Source of the DNA: Streptococcus varani
GTDB taxonomy: Bacteria; Bacillota; Bacilli; Lactobacillales; Streptococcaceae
Direction: 5' to 3'
DNA length: 64,000 nucleotides
NCBI RefSeq assembly: GCF_001375655.1
Contig: NZ_CTEN01000004.1
Span: 310,001-374,000 of the forward strand
A program made the translations under genes and the position numbers. Positions within the stretch are counted from its first letter, which is position 1; each line of letters starts with the position of its first letter. The notes under the pieces are model-generated. The model had not been told where the DNA came from. It was given only the letters and a program-made list of their open reading frames with translations, and did not search any database. Of the stretch, positions 27,239 to 35,718 are shown one piece after another.

Positions 27239-27706
27239 TTATTTCTTCTGACGATCACTTTTTGTGATCTGCTTGAGGAGGTTTTCGATCTCACTGACAT
27301 CCTTGAAGGAACGGTAAACAGATGCAAAACGAACATAGGTAATTTCGTCTAAATCCATCAATTCTTCCATAACCAGATTACCAATGACATCACTTTCAAT
27401 CTCACTGTCACTTTGAGCTCTTACTCTTTGCTCAATGCGGTTAACAACTTCATCAATTTCTGCACTGGTAACAGGACGTTTTTGTGCCGAACGAATGATG
27501 CCATTAAAGATTTTCTCACGCGAAAATTGTTCCCGCGTTCCATCTTTTTTGACCACAACGAGGGTTTTTTCTTCTAGACGCTCATAAGTTGTAAAGCGAA
27601 AATGGCAATTTTCACACTCTCTTCTGCGACGGATGGTATTGCCATCTTCGGCTTGTCGGCTGTCCACAACGCTGGATTTCAAACTATTACATTTCGGGCA
27701 ACGCAT
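27239..27706 (-). CDS. nrdR: Ribonucleotide reductase repressor NrdR
   Basis: 155 residues. A zinc ribbon ([18 protein letters not shown]... CENCHFRF) is followed by an ATP-cone domain ([28 protein letters not shown]). NrdR senses dATP/ATP and represses nrd operons. It is the first gene of nrdR-dnaB-dnaI. A -10 TACAAT lies at 27738-27743 on the minus strand. Confidence 0.96.
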   Translation of the reverse strand: MRCPKCNSLKSSVVDSRQAEDGNTIRRRRECENCHFRFTTYERLEEKTLVVVKKDGTREQFSREKIFNGIIRSAQKRPVTSAEIDEVVNRIEQRVRAQSDSEIESDVIGNLVMEELMDLDEITYVRFASVYRSFKDVSEIENLLKQITKSDRQKK

Positions 27707-27783
27707 CTTATCTCCCCCATTTTATCATTATCACCTCATTGTACCATAAATTGGACTAGAATGAAAGAATGCCTTCAATCGAG

Positions 27784-28178
27784 TCACGCCGTACGCATGA
27801 AAAGTTTCCCTTAACCTTTTTGTGCCTAGAAACGATTTTTAAGAAGGTAGAAAGTTCGTTTGATCATTAATTGGTCCCTACTTTCCAAATAACTGTGGTA
27901 AATAATCATTCAAATGGACAGAAATATAGCGTTGTTTTCTGCGATAACTGAGATCCTTCTTAGGAAATTGAATAACCTTCAAGAAATAAAGACACAATTT
28001 TCGAATGGCGTTTAGATTGAAGGCTGCTCGCTTGTCTAAGGTCTGGTTGTGGTCTTCTCGGTAAACAATAAAATCAATCATACTAGTCACCTCTATCTAT
28101 AGTGTACTACTTTGATTGATTTTGTCATTATGTTTTTCGATTTCTGAAAACGAAATTTTCTTCATGCGTTTGGCGTGC
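27784..28178 (-). mobile_element. ISAs1-like transposase remnant with inverted flanks
   Basis: A fragment between imperfect inverted repeats: TCACGCCGTACGCATGAA at 27784-27801 and, in reverse complement, GCACGCCAAACGCATGAA at 28161-28178, 15 of 18 matching. The interior holds only the transposase C-terminus. The right repeat is directly next to the 3' end of the group II intron. Whether the repeats are true IS ends is an inference. Confidence 0.55.
27878..28090 (-). pseudogene. ISAs1-family transposase, C-terminal fragment
   Basis: 70 codons reading DFIVYREDHNQTLDKRAAFN then LNAIRKLCLYFLKVIQ and RRKQRYISVHLNDYLPQLF. This matches the C-terminal end of ISAs1 (H-repeat) transposases, where the RNRTRDKTAAKNLN-like segment holds the last catalytic residue region. 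The upstream catalytic core is absent. Confidence 0.65.
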
Positions 28179-28179
28179 A

Positions 28180-29785
28180 ATCGAGTAGAGACTAATTCCT
28201 AGCCCCTCTCACACCACCGTGCGTGCCGTTCGGCACACGGCGGTTCAACTAACTTTTAACGCATGTCGTTCAAGATAATAATCTAGGCATGAAACCAGTC
28301 CACGTTTAGCGAGGACTGGTTTTGATATAGCTCGTTTTAGAATTGACTTTTGTGCCACTAATTGATAGTGGTCACCCCAGCCAGATACCTTATCAGCTAT
28401 CCATTTGGGAGTCCCTAGTTTAAGTAGTCCCCAAAGTCGCCTTGACTTCTTCTTCCATTGTTTCCAAATAATAACTCTAATTCGTGTCCTCAATCGTTTA
28501 TCAATTTCTCCCATGACTGACTTCATGTTAGTCAATGCGAAGTAGTTTATCCATCCGCGAATAAGCCAGTTGAGTTTCTCAATACGGCTACCCAAGTCAG
28601 TGCTCCATTTGCGTGTTGTGAGCTTCCTAAGTTTCCTCTTGAAACTCTGGATACTCTCTTGATGTGGACGACTTTTCCAACCTTCAGCTGATTTCCAGAA
28701 TCCGAATCCAAGGTACTTCAGTTGACTCGGTCTGGTAATCTTAGTCTTGGTCATATTGACTTTCAATCCCAGTCGCTTCTCAATGAATCGGCTAACTGAA
28801 TACATGATACGTTTGGCAGATACTTCGCTCCCAACTGTGATGACACAGTCATCTGCGTACCGGACGAAACGAAGCCCTCGATTTTCCAATTCCTTGTCCA
28901 GCTCATTGAGCGTGATATTGGACAGGAGGGGAGATAGATTCCCACCTTGTGGTGTTCCCACCAGCGTTTTATGGCGCTGTCCATTGATAACTACACCCGA
29001 ATGAAGATACCTACGAATCAGAGACTCTGTATCTCCATCTTGGATAATGTTATGGACAAGAGACATCAATCTATCTTGGGGAACTGTGTCGAAGAATTTC
29101 TCAAGGTCAATGTCCACAATCCACTCATAGCCATCATTAAGGTATTCTAGTAACTTGATGATGGCTTTTTCGCATGACCGTTTCGGTCTAAACCCATAGC
29201 TCGTTTCGGAGAAATGAGGTTCACACAGAGGGCTGATAACTTGGACGATGGCCTGTTGAATCATTCTGTCCATTACTGTTGGGATGCCATCAATTCCAGC
29301 TGAACCCTTGTTGACTTTCACTTGATTGTAGGCTTCCACCATGTTGGAGCGAGATAGAATAGTATCTAGTAACTGTGACATGTGCGTATTCCTTTCTTGT
29401 TTCGGTGTCTGAGGGACATCTTATATTGGTGAACCTTCCTCTAGTCAATACATGACCGCATCCAGTTCTATCAGACCGCTAGTTTTACAGACACAAGTGA
29501 AGTAGGATTACTTCGGTTAATTGTTAAGCCCTTCGCTCCACTTCAATTACTCTCGTGATTTACGCATATAGGTTACGACTACCTGTTTGGACTTTAGAGT
29601 TTTCAGCCCCCTCATCCGCTATATACGCCTTAATATCATGTTTCTGTTCGTAGAGCCACGATTTCGCTATCCCTTCCTCTCCCCGCTACCTCGCGATAGT
29701 CAGGCTTGGGAGTCGCTATTGGGTTCACCGGTAGCGGGTGCCCACGGAGGACTTGCACCTCAGATGTACGACATGCCCGTCGTAC
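28180..29785 (-). mobile_element. Group II intron (bacterial class C), copy 2
   Basis: Minus-strand intron of about 1606 bases. The 5' end (GTACGACGGGC, 29775-29785) follows the terminator of the AI-2E exporter gene; domain I occupies about 29548-29785; domain V is the hairpin near 28200-28245; the end CTCGAT falls at about 28180. Boundaries come from where the two copies in this window diverge. The RNA parts look complete, but the encoded reverse transcriptase has an internal deletion, so mobility would need a maturase from elsewhere. Confidence 0.88.
28245..29381 (-). pseudogene. ltrA: Group II intron reverse transcriptase/maturase with in-frame N-terminal deletion
   Basis: 378 residues versus about 420-425 expected. 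The N-terminus MSQLLDTILSRSNMVEAYNQ...NKGSAGID is joined directly to GIPTVMDRMIQQAIVQ, removing about 45 residues that normally include the RT-0/RT-1 segment with the KPNGG-type motif. The rest is intact: GFRPKRSCEKAI, DIDLEKFFDTVPQDRL, GTPQGGNLSPLLSN, the catalytic RYADDC, the X domain and the C-terminus. Reading frame is kept, but loss of RT-0/1 should abolish activity. Confidence 0.85.
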
Positions 29786-29816
29786 TGAAAAGAAAGACTG
29801 GAAAAACCAGACTTTT
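29786..29816 (-). terminator. Terminator of the AI-2E-type exporter gene (5' exon of intron copy 2)
   Basis: Stem AAAGTCTGG/CCAGTCTTT with one mismatch and a TTTTT loop (29793-29815), then CTTTTCA and the intron. Being followed directly by an intron is typical for class C introns. Confidence 0.75.
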
Positions 29817-29851
29817 CTCATTTTTTCTTTTTCAATCTGACTTCTTCATTC

Positions 29852-30967
29852 TCACTCTATATCAACTTGGATAGATTTCTCGTCCAAGCGACGGTAAGTC
29901 CACTCTCTGACCAAGCGATAAATGACTGCAAAAATTGGTGTAAAAAAGACCATTCCCAAAAGCCCAAAGAGGTTCCCGCCTATAAGAGCAGCTGCCAGAG
30001 TGAAAAGAATAGGCAAACCAACCGATTGTCCCACTACACGAGGATAGATGATATTTCCTTCAATCAACTGAAGGACTTGAAATAAGACAATAGAACCTAG
30101 TCCTTGAAGAGGACTTTGTACGGAAATAAAAAGAGCACTAATAAGACAGGCCGCCAAGGGACCAATATAAGGGACAAACGAAAGAACACCCGCTAGAATC
30201 CCAGCCATAGCTCCGAAGGGAAGACCAAAAAGACTGTAGGAAACAAAGATAAGCATACCGATGATGACAGCCTCTACAATTTGGCTCATTAAAAACTTAT
30301 CATATGTATCTAGTATAACTTCACCAACATAAGTAACATTTTTGACAAACTTTTCAGGAAAGAGAGCATAGAGAAATTTCAGAGTCATGCTTTGCAAATG
30401 TTCCTTACTAGTAAGAATTGCTAATGTAAAGAAAAATGCCATGATAACTGTTAGAGCATTGGAGAAAATTCCTCCAACATTAGTTACTAAACCGGAGAGA
30501 AAACCCGTTGCATAAGAGGAAAGATTGCTCCAATCTGTAAAACGGGAAATATAATCTGTAATCTGTTCAGACCATTTATCAGATAAGAAACCACTATCAT
30601 GAAGACTATCCAGTAACTTAGGCACTGCTTCATTTGCAACTGTTACAATTTGCGAAATGGTCGTGCTTAAAGTTGGTAAGATAATCATGACCACCCCTGT
30701 CACAATGAGGAAAAAGCCGACCAAGACTCCAGCTAGGGACAAAGAGCGTTTCATTTTCTCTAAGAAATGAACTTTAGCAATCAACTCCTCTAGTTTTTTC
30801 ATAGGTACATTAAGAACAAAAGCTAAAATTGCACCGATGAAAAGCGAATTCATAGAAGCTAACAGAATCTCAACGAGGCCATAAATATCGTTAAAATTCA
30901 AAACTACTAATAATACAAAAGCTGCAAAAGCAATCAAAAACATTTTTTCTTTCATGGCATTTTTCAT
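29852..30967 (-). CDS. AI-2E/PerM-family membrane transporter
   Basis: 371 residues with about eight transmembrane helices: two at the N-terminus (FLIAFAAFVLLVVLNF, SLFIGAILAFVLNVPMK), one near 75-100, an extracellular linker, then a C-terminal bundle (FVSYSLFGLPFGAMAGILAGVLSFVPYIGPLAACL, with the family SFVPYIGP motif). The family includes proposed AI-2 exporters and Na+/H+ antiporters; the true substrate cannot be told. It stands alone between a promoter with TATACT near 31005 and the terminator at 29.8 kb. Confidence 0.85.
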   Translation of the reverse strand: MKNAMKEKMFLIAFAAFVLLVVLNFNDIYGLVEILLASMNSLFIGAILAFVLNVPMKKLEELIAKVHFLEKMKRSLSLAGVLVGFFLIVTGVVMIILPTLSTTISQIVTVANEAVPKLLDSLHDSGFLSDKWSEQITDYISRFTDWSNLSSYATGFLSGLVTNVGGIFSNALTVIMAFFFTLAILTSKEHLQSMTLKFLYALFPEKFVKNVTYVGEVILDTYDKFLMSQIVEAVIIGMLIFVSYSLFGLPFGAMAGILAGVLSFVPYIGPLAACLISALFISVQSPLQGLGSIVLFQVLQLIEGNIIYPRVVGQSVGLPILFTLAAALIGGNLFGLLGMVFFTPIFAVIYRLVREWTYRRLDEKSIQVDIE

Positions 30968-31124
30968 ATATTTTCCCTTTCATAAACTAGCTTACTATCT
31001 TAGTATACCTTATCTATCAGCAAAAGTCTTAAAACAAAACTAGAATAAAATTAGAAAAAGTTGAGAAAGATAGTTCATCCAAGATTGCCATTCAACTTTT
31101 TCTAACTGCTCAAGCCATAAAAGT

Positions 31125-31157
31125 AAAAAGCCTGGGTATTCACAAGTCCCAGACTTT
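31125..31157 (-). terminator. Terminator of the gnd-ritR operon
   Basis: Stem AAAAGTCTGGG/ACCCAGGCTTTT type with one mismatch and a T-run on the minus strand, 10 bases after the ritR stop. Confidence 0.8.
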
Positions 31158-31166
31158 TTACTTTTA

Positions 31167-31856
31167 TTAATCTCGCATAGCGTAACCTATCCCACGGACT
31201 GTACGGATATAGGACTCTTGACCAGGCACATCCAATTTACCCCTTAGGTAGCGGATATAAACATCTACAACATTCGTTTCCGTCGCAGATTCATATTTCC
31301 AAACTCGCTCCAAGAGTTGTTCACGAGTCATGGTTTCTTGACTTTCCATCAAGTTGGCAAGAAGATCATATTCTCGCCGAGTCAAAGCAACTAACTCCTG
31401 ACCACGGTGAACCGTTCGATTTTGAAAATCAATTTTCAAATCACGATAAGCTGCATGAAGTTTTACTTGCTGACAGTTTTCATCAATGAAATCACGTCCA
31501 CGAAAAATGGTATTGACCTGCTCAACCAAATCAGAAATAACAAAAGGCTTGATGGTATAGAAAACAGCATATTTTTCAATTTCTTGACCATATTTTTTAG
31601 CCTCATCACTTTCAACGACAACAATCATAACAACTGCTGGTTTGAAACGATGAAGATCTTTTGCCAAATCCGTGCTAGTCATATCAGCCAATTGATAACT
31701 GACAAGTAGTAAATCGAAATCTGTTTCCTGAGCTAGAGAAAGTGCTTCTTGTCCATTGGAGGCATAATCAACAAGATAGTCATATTTCTGCAATTCCATA
31801 GAAACAAAGTGCGATAAATTACGCTCTTTCCCTGCTATTAAAATCTTTTTAGCCAT
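31167..31856 (-). CDS. ritR: Orphan redox response regulator RitR
   Basis: 229-residue OmpR/PhoB-type regulator with a degenerate receiver. The acidic pocket (normally DE) is replaced by GKE at residues 9-11, and the phosphoacceptor position 53 is Ser (DLLLVSYQL), so it should not be phosphorylated. Cys128 (FIDENCQQ), the redox switch in pneumococcal RitR, is at exactly the same number. The C-terminal winged helix is intact (LTRREYDLLANLMES, TNVVDVYIRYLRGKLDV, VRGIGYAM). RitR represses iron uptake and answers oxidative stress in pneumococcus. The gene lies 3 bases after gnd, the same order as there, and no partner kinase gene is adjacent. Confidence 0.9.
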   Translation of the reverse strand: MAKKILIAGKERNLSHFVSMELQKYDYLVDYASNGQEALSLAQETDFDLLLVSYQLADMTSTDLAKDLHRFKPAVVMIVVVESDEAKKYGQEIEKYAVFYTIKPFVISDLVEQVNTIFRGRDFIDENCQQVKLHAAYRDLKIDFQNRTVHRGQELVALTRREYDLLANLMESQETMTREQLLERVWKYESATETNVVDVYIRYLRGKLDVPGQESYIRTVRGIGYAMRD

Positions 31857-31859
31857 AGC

Positions 31860-33281
31860 TTATTTTTCGTCATACCATGAATAATGGAATGTACCTTCTT
31901 TGTCTTTACGTTGGTATGTATGAGCACCGAAGTAGTCACGTTGCGCTTGAATCAAATTGGCTGGGAGATCTGCTGAACGGTAGCTGTCATAGTAGGTGAT
32001 GGCCGCTGAGAAGGTTGGTGCAGGAACACCGGCTTGAACGGCAATGGTTACGATATCACGAACCGCTTGTTGGTATTTGGTTGTTACATCCAAGAAGTAC
32101 TCATCAAGAAGTAAGTTCGCTAAGTCAGCTTCGCGGTTATAAGCATCCGTAATCTTTTGTAAGAACTGTGAACGGATGATACAGCCATCACGCCAGATGG
32201 AAGCGATGTCTGCAAACGGTAAGTTCCAGTTGTTTTCTTTTGAAGCCACACGCAATTGAGCAAAACCTTGTGCATATGAAATAATTTTTGAGAAATAAAG
32301 GGCCTGACGGATTTTTTCAATCAATTCCGCTTTATCGCCTTCATATTTGTAGTCTACACCAGGTAAGATCTTGCTGGCATGCACACGTTCTTCTTTATAA
32401 GTGGAGATATAACGAGCAAATACAGACTCTGTAATGAGGGACAATGGCACACCCAAATCAAGGGCATTTTGACTGGTCCATTTACCAGTCCCCTTGTTAC
32501 CGGCAGCATCCAAGATGTAGTCTACGATTGGACCATCTTGACCTTCATCGTCTTTACGCGTCAAGATATCCGCTGTAATTTGGATGAGGTAGCTATCCAA
32601 TTCACCCGCATTCCATTCTGTGAAGATTTCAGCCATTTCAGCAGCATCCAAACCAAGAAGATTTTGCATCAAATCGTAAGACTCCGCAATCAATTGCATA
32701 TCCCCGTACTCGATACCATTGTGAACCATTTTCACGTAGTGACCTGCTCCATCTGGACCGATATAAGTGACACATGGCTTGCCATCCTGAGGAGCTTTAG
32801 CTGAAATCTCTTCCAAAACATCCGCAACCAAGTCATAGGCCTCTTTTTGCCCACCAGGCATGATAGAGGGCCCTTCAAGGGCTCCTTTTTCACCACCAGA
32901 CACACCTGTACCGATGAAGTTAATCCCTGAATTAGCCAACTCTTTTGAACGACGGATCGTATCTTCAAAATAAGTGTTCCCGCCGTCAATTAAGATATCG
33001 CCTTTATCCAAATGCGGCAAAAGCGCTTGGATAGTAGCATCTGTACCAGGTCCTGCTTGCACCATCAACATAATACGACGAGGTGTTTGAATGGATTTGA
33101 CAAAACTTTCTACATCGTAGCTTGGTACCAAGTTTTTACTTGGGTTGCTTGCAACAACATCTTCTGTCTTGTCTGCTGAACGGTTATAAATAGCTACCGT
33201 ATAGCCACGTGATTCTACGTTAAGGGCAAGGTTACGACCCATAACGGCCATACCAACAACACCAAAATTAGCTTGAGTCAT
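31860..33281 (-). CDS. gnd: 6-phosphogluconate dehydrogenase (decarboxylating)
   Basis: 473 residues from the ATG at 33279-33281 (AGGAG seven bases upstream); the open frame extends nine codons further but without a site. The NADP-binding fold is [15 protein letters not shown], the 6PGDH signature [21 protein letters not shown], the catalytic region [15 protein letters not shown] and C-terminal [14 protein letters not shown]. It produces NADPH and ribulose-5-phosphate in the oxidative pentose phosphate path. It is the first gene with ritR, with a leader of over 500 nt holding the repeat array. Confidence 0.96.
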   Translation of the reverse strand: MTQANFGVVGMAVMGRNLALNVESRGYTVAIYNRSADKTEDVVASNPSKNLVPSYDVESFVKSIQTPRRIMLMVQAGPGTDATIQALLPHLDKGDILIDGGNTYFEDTIRRSKELANSGINFIGTGVSGGEKGALEGPSIMPGGQKEAYDLVADVLEEISAKAPQDGKPCVTYIGPDGAGHYVKMVHNGIEYGDMQLIAESYDLMQNLLGLDAAEMAEIFTEWNAGELDSYLIQITADILTRKDDEGQDGPIVDYILDAAGNKGTGKWTSQNALDLGVPLSLITESVFARYISTYKEERVHASKILPGVDYKYEGDKAELIEKIRQALYFSKIISYAQGFAQLRVASKENNWNLPFADIASIWRDGCIIRSQFLQKITDAYNREADLANLLLDEYFLDVTTKYQQAVRDIVTIAVQAGVPAPTFSAAITYYDSYRSADLPANLIQAQRDYFGAHTYQRKDKEGTFHYSWYDEK

Positions 33282-33297
33282 GATTTTTCTCCTAAAA

Positions 33298-33755
33298 ATA
33301 AGATACAAAGGCGTTAGCGATTCACAGCAAATTAGAAAAGTCGACGAAGATGCAAGGCATCTAGGAAAGCTTTATCTATTTGCAAAGAGTCGTAGCCGTG
33401 TTCAGTTAAAAAATAAGATACAAAGACCGTAAGGAGTAGAGCAAAAATAGGAATTTTGACGAAGAGCAGAAAAAGCTCTAGAAGAAATTATCTTTTTTGC
33501 ACAACTCCTAGGTCGTGTTCAATTAAGTAAGATACAAAGGCGTTAGCGATTCACAGCAAATTAGAAAAGTTGACGAAGATGCAAAGCATCTAGGAAAGCT
33601 TTGTCTATTTGCAAAGAGTCGTAGCCGTGTTCAATTAAAAAAATAAGATACAAAGACCGTAAGGAGTAGAGCAAAAATAGGAATTTTGACGAAGAGCAGA
33701 AAAAGCTCTAGAAGAAATTATCTTTTTTGCACAACTCCTAGGTCGTGTTCAATTA
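33298..33755. repeat. Four tandem structured repeat units (A-B-A-B) in the gnd leader region
   Basis: Two copies, offset 229-230 bases, of a bipartite repeat. Units: A1 33298-33410, B1 33411-33526, A2 33527-33640, B2 33641-33755. All begin (A)TAAGATACAAAG and end near GTGTTCAATTAA. In B the arms GACC..AGGAGT (33425-33437) and ACTCCT.GGTC (33504-33514) pair; in A the arms GGC..GCGATTC (33310-33323) and GAGTCGT.GCC (33387-33397) pair. Each has an inner hairpin: AGATGC-AAG-GCATCT in A, AGAGC-A-rich-GCTCT in B, between matching GACGA and TAG.AA flanks. Sequences differ but the fold is the same. A's stem uses G.U pairs only in the plus-strand sense. No ORF of note. Confidence 0.85.
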
Positions 33756-33821
33756 AAACAAGAAAGAAATCGTAGCAATCCCTTACTCTTTCCTACTCGT
33801 ATCTACCTCATTATACACGGT

Positions 33822-33850
33822 ATAATAAGATTTTGCAAATTTTCTGTCAA
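33822..33850 (-). promoter_or_regulatory. gnd promoter with overlapping inverted repeat
   Basis: Minus-strand consensus -35 TTGACA (33845-33850) and -10 TATTAT (33822-33827) with a 17-base spacer, right after the DUF177 gene stop. A TATAC-ACG-GTATA inverted repeat (33812-33824) overlaps the -10 and start site and could be an operator. Transcripts would cross the repeat array before gnd. Confidence 0.65.
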
Positions 33851-33852
33851 TT

Positions 33853-34395
33853 TCATTCTTGGTCAAATAGCCCAGTTAATTGAGCAAAAGGTGAATTTGC
33901 TTCTTTCTCCTCTTGCATTTGGGCTTGGAAATCTTCTTCTGTCATGACGGTCCAGTTTTCACCAGATGGCATATTTTGTCCTGCTGCTTCTTCTGGAGTG
34001 AGTACCTTAGCAGGCAAATTGAGAAGGATATTATCCGCTATGCTATCCTCCAAAACGATACTATCTCCTTCGATGATGAGAACTAAATCCTCATCTATCA
34101 AGTCTTTTTCCTTAAGGAGGGCTTGGTTTTCCACAAAGAGTTCCATGACCGGATAGGATTCTGCCCATTGAACTGGGGTCATTGAACGACTGGAGGCCAT
34201 ACTTATCTGATAAGAGAGTTGATAATTTAAGAAATAAAAACCGGCCTCAAAGCGAATTTCGCCAACGACATCTACAGGAGATAAATCCAAAATTTCTGCA
34301 TTTCGTTCCATTAGTTCAGCTTTTAAGTCTAAACTTTCCTCGAAATGAAGACCTTCAGGATTTTTCTTTAGATCATAAATATGAAATTGTGTCAT
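33853..34395 (-). CDS. DUF177/YceD-family protein
   Basis: 180 residues from the ATG at 34393-34395, behind GGAGGGATAGG. An upstream extension of the frame overlaps trxB and is not coding. It begins MTQFHIYDLKKNPEGLHFEE and has the DUF177 core (DLSPVDVVGEIRFEAGFYFLNYQLSYQISMASSRSM) and acidic tail. YceD proteins are linked to ribosome or 23S rRNA homeostasis and fatty-acid gene neighbourhoods elsewhere; here the role is not established. It follows trxB by one base. Confidence 0.8.
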   Translation of the reverse strand: MTQFHIYDLKKNPEGLHFEESLDLKAELMERNAEILDLSPVDVVGEIRFEAGFYFLNYQLSYQISMASSRSMTPVQWAESYPVMELFVENQALLKEKDLIDEDLVLIIEGDSIVLEDSIADNILLNLPAKVLTPEEAAGQNMPSGENWTVMTEEDFQAQMQEEKEANSPFAQLTGLFDQE

Positions 34396-34396
34396 C

Positions 34397-35314
34397 CTAT
34401 CCCTCCAACTCGGTAATATAGTGATAAGCTTGTTGACCAGCGGTTGCTCCATCACCCACTGCTGTCGTAATTTGACGAAGTTGTTTTTGACGAATATCAC
34501 CAATCGCAAAGATACCAGGCTGACTGGTTTCCATCGCTTCATTTGTCACAATCCAACCTTGTTCATCTGTGATACCAAGTTGTACAACAGATTGGGACAT
34601 TGGATCTAATCCAACATAGATGAAGACTCCACCAAAAGCCTGCTCTGAAATCTCGCCTGTCTTGACATTTTTAATCTCTACAGTCTGAACCTTACGCTCA
34701 TCCCCTTTGATTTCTGTTACAACCGAGTCCCAGATAAACTTAATTTTTTCATTAGCAAAAGCTCTATCTTGGATAATTTTCTGAGCACGCAACTCATCGC
34801 GACGGTGAACAATAGTTACAGTTTTAGCAAATTGAGTCAAGAAAATAGCTTCCTCAACTGCCGAGTCACCACCACCAACCACTAGCAGATCCTGGCCGCG
34901 GAAAAAAGCTCCATCACAAACCGCACAGTAGGAAACACCACGACTGTTGTACTCGGCTTCACCTGGCACTTCCAGTGGACGGTGTTGAGCACCCATAGCA
35001 AGGATGAGAGATTTTGTTTCAAAAACCTCTTCTTCCGTGATGACTTTTTTAATTCGACCATCCACTTGGACATCCACTGCTTGGCCAAAAAGGTGTTCAA
35101 CACCAAATTTTTCCAATGGTTGGTACATTTTTTCGGCCAAATCAGGACCCGAAATCAATTCATATCCTGGATAATTTTCAATATCAGCTGTGTTGTTCAT
35201 CTGGCCACCGTAAATTCCGCCTTCCAAAAGCCCAACTTTGAGGTTACTGCGGGCTGCATAGAGAGCCGCTGTCATACCAGCTGGACCAGAGCCAACAATG
35301 AGTGTATCGTACAT
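34397..35314 (-). CDS. trxB: Thioredoxin reductase
   Basis: 305-residue FAD/NADPH flavoenzyme. FAD-binding GSGPAGMTAALYAARSNL, redox-active disulfide CAVCDGAFF, NADPH fold VVGGGDSAVEEA, and C-terminal FAD motif GIFAIGDIR. It reduces thioredoxin. Operon order DUF4059-trxB-DUF177 matches other streptococci. Confidence 0.95.
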   Translation of the reverse strand: MYDTLIVGSGPAGMTAALYAARSNLKVGLLEGGIYGGQMNNTADIENYPGYELISGPDLAEKMYQPLEKFGVEHLFGQAVDVQVDGRIKKVITEEEVFETKSLILAMGAQHRPLEVPGEAEYNSRGVSYCAVCDGAFFRGQDLLVVGGGDSAVEEAIFLTQFAKTVTIVHRRDELRAQKIIQDRAFANEKIKFIWDSVVTEIKGDERKVQTVEIKNVKTGEISEQAFGGVFIYVGLDPMSQSVVQLGITDEQGWIVTNEAMETSQPGIFAIGDIRQKQLRQITTAVGDGATAGQQAYHYITELEG

Positions 35315-35373
35315 TCTATTTTTCTCCCTCGAATAGTAACCAGTCGTACTGGTTTATATTTTTACAAAAAACG

Positions 35374-35601
35374 CTACCATGCTTTCACCATCAAGAGGAT
35401 ACCAATGATTCCAAAGGCAAAAATGGGAATGGTCATAACATTGATAATGAGCAGGTCATATAAAAAATCTTTTCTTTCATCAAGCGTCCTATCTAGACCC
35501 TTGCTGGCTCTAAAGACAAACCATATCAAGCTTGTCATAACTATTGCAATAGCTGAAAAGAGAAGACTTTGAAGATAGAGGCTTAGTATGGTCTGTAACA
35601 T
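35374..35601 (-). CDS. DUF4059 small membrane protein
   Basis: 75 residues with two transmembrane helices (about 12-30 and 50-72) around a charged loop (RASKGLDRTLDERKDFLYD). The family is found in lactic acid bacteria directly upstream of trxB, as here. Function unknown. Confidence 0.8.
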   Translation of the reverse strand: MLQTILSLYLQSLLFSAIAIVMTSLIWFVFRASKGLDRTLDERKDFLYDLLIINVMTIPIFAFGIIGILLMVKAW

Positions 35602-35670
35602 CTGACTTCCTAATTTCTAGTTCAGTCTATCTACAAAATAATAGATAGAGTCGCATTTGTTTTTAGTGTG

Positions 35671-35702
35671 AAAAGAGAGGAAAAGAATTCAATTTCCCCT
35701 CC
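35671..35702 (-). terminator. Possible terminator of the DEAD-box helicase gene
   Basis: Imperfect stem GAGGGGAAA/TTTTCCTC with a TTGAATTC loop and a short T-run, 17 bases after the gene end. Confidence 0.45.
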
Positions 35703-35718
35703 TACTTTTCTTGAAGCT

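Noticed and set aside
28245..29381. Reverse transcriptase as part of a retron or diversity-generating system
   Set aside because: Sequence, X domain, adjacent domain I and V structures and location behind terminators identify a class C group II intron maturase.
33298..33755. Tandem repeats as a possible CRISPR array
   Set aside because: Only two periods of about 230 bases, with both halves repeated; no short repeats with unique spacers and no cas genes nearby.
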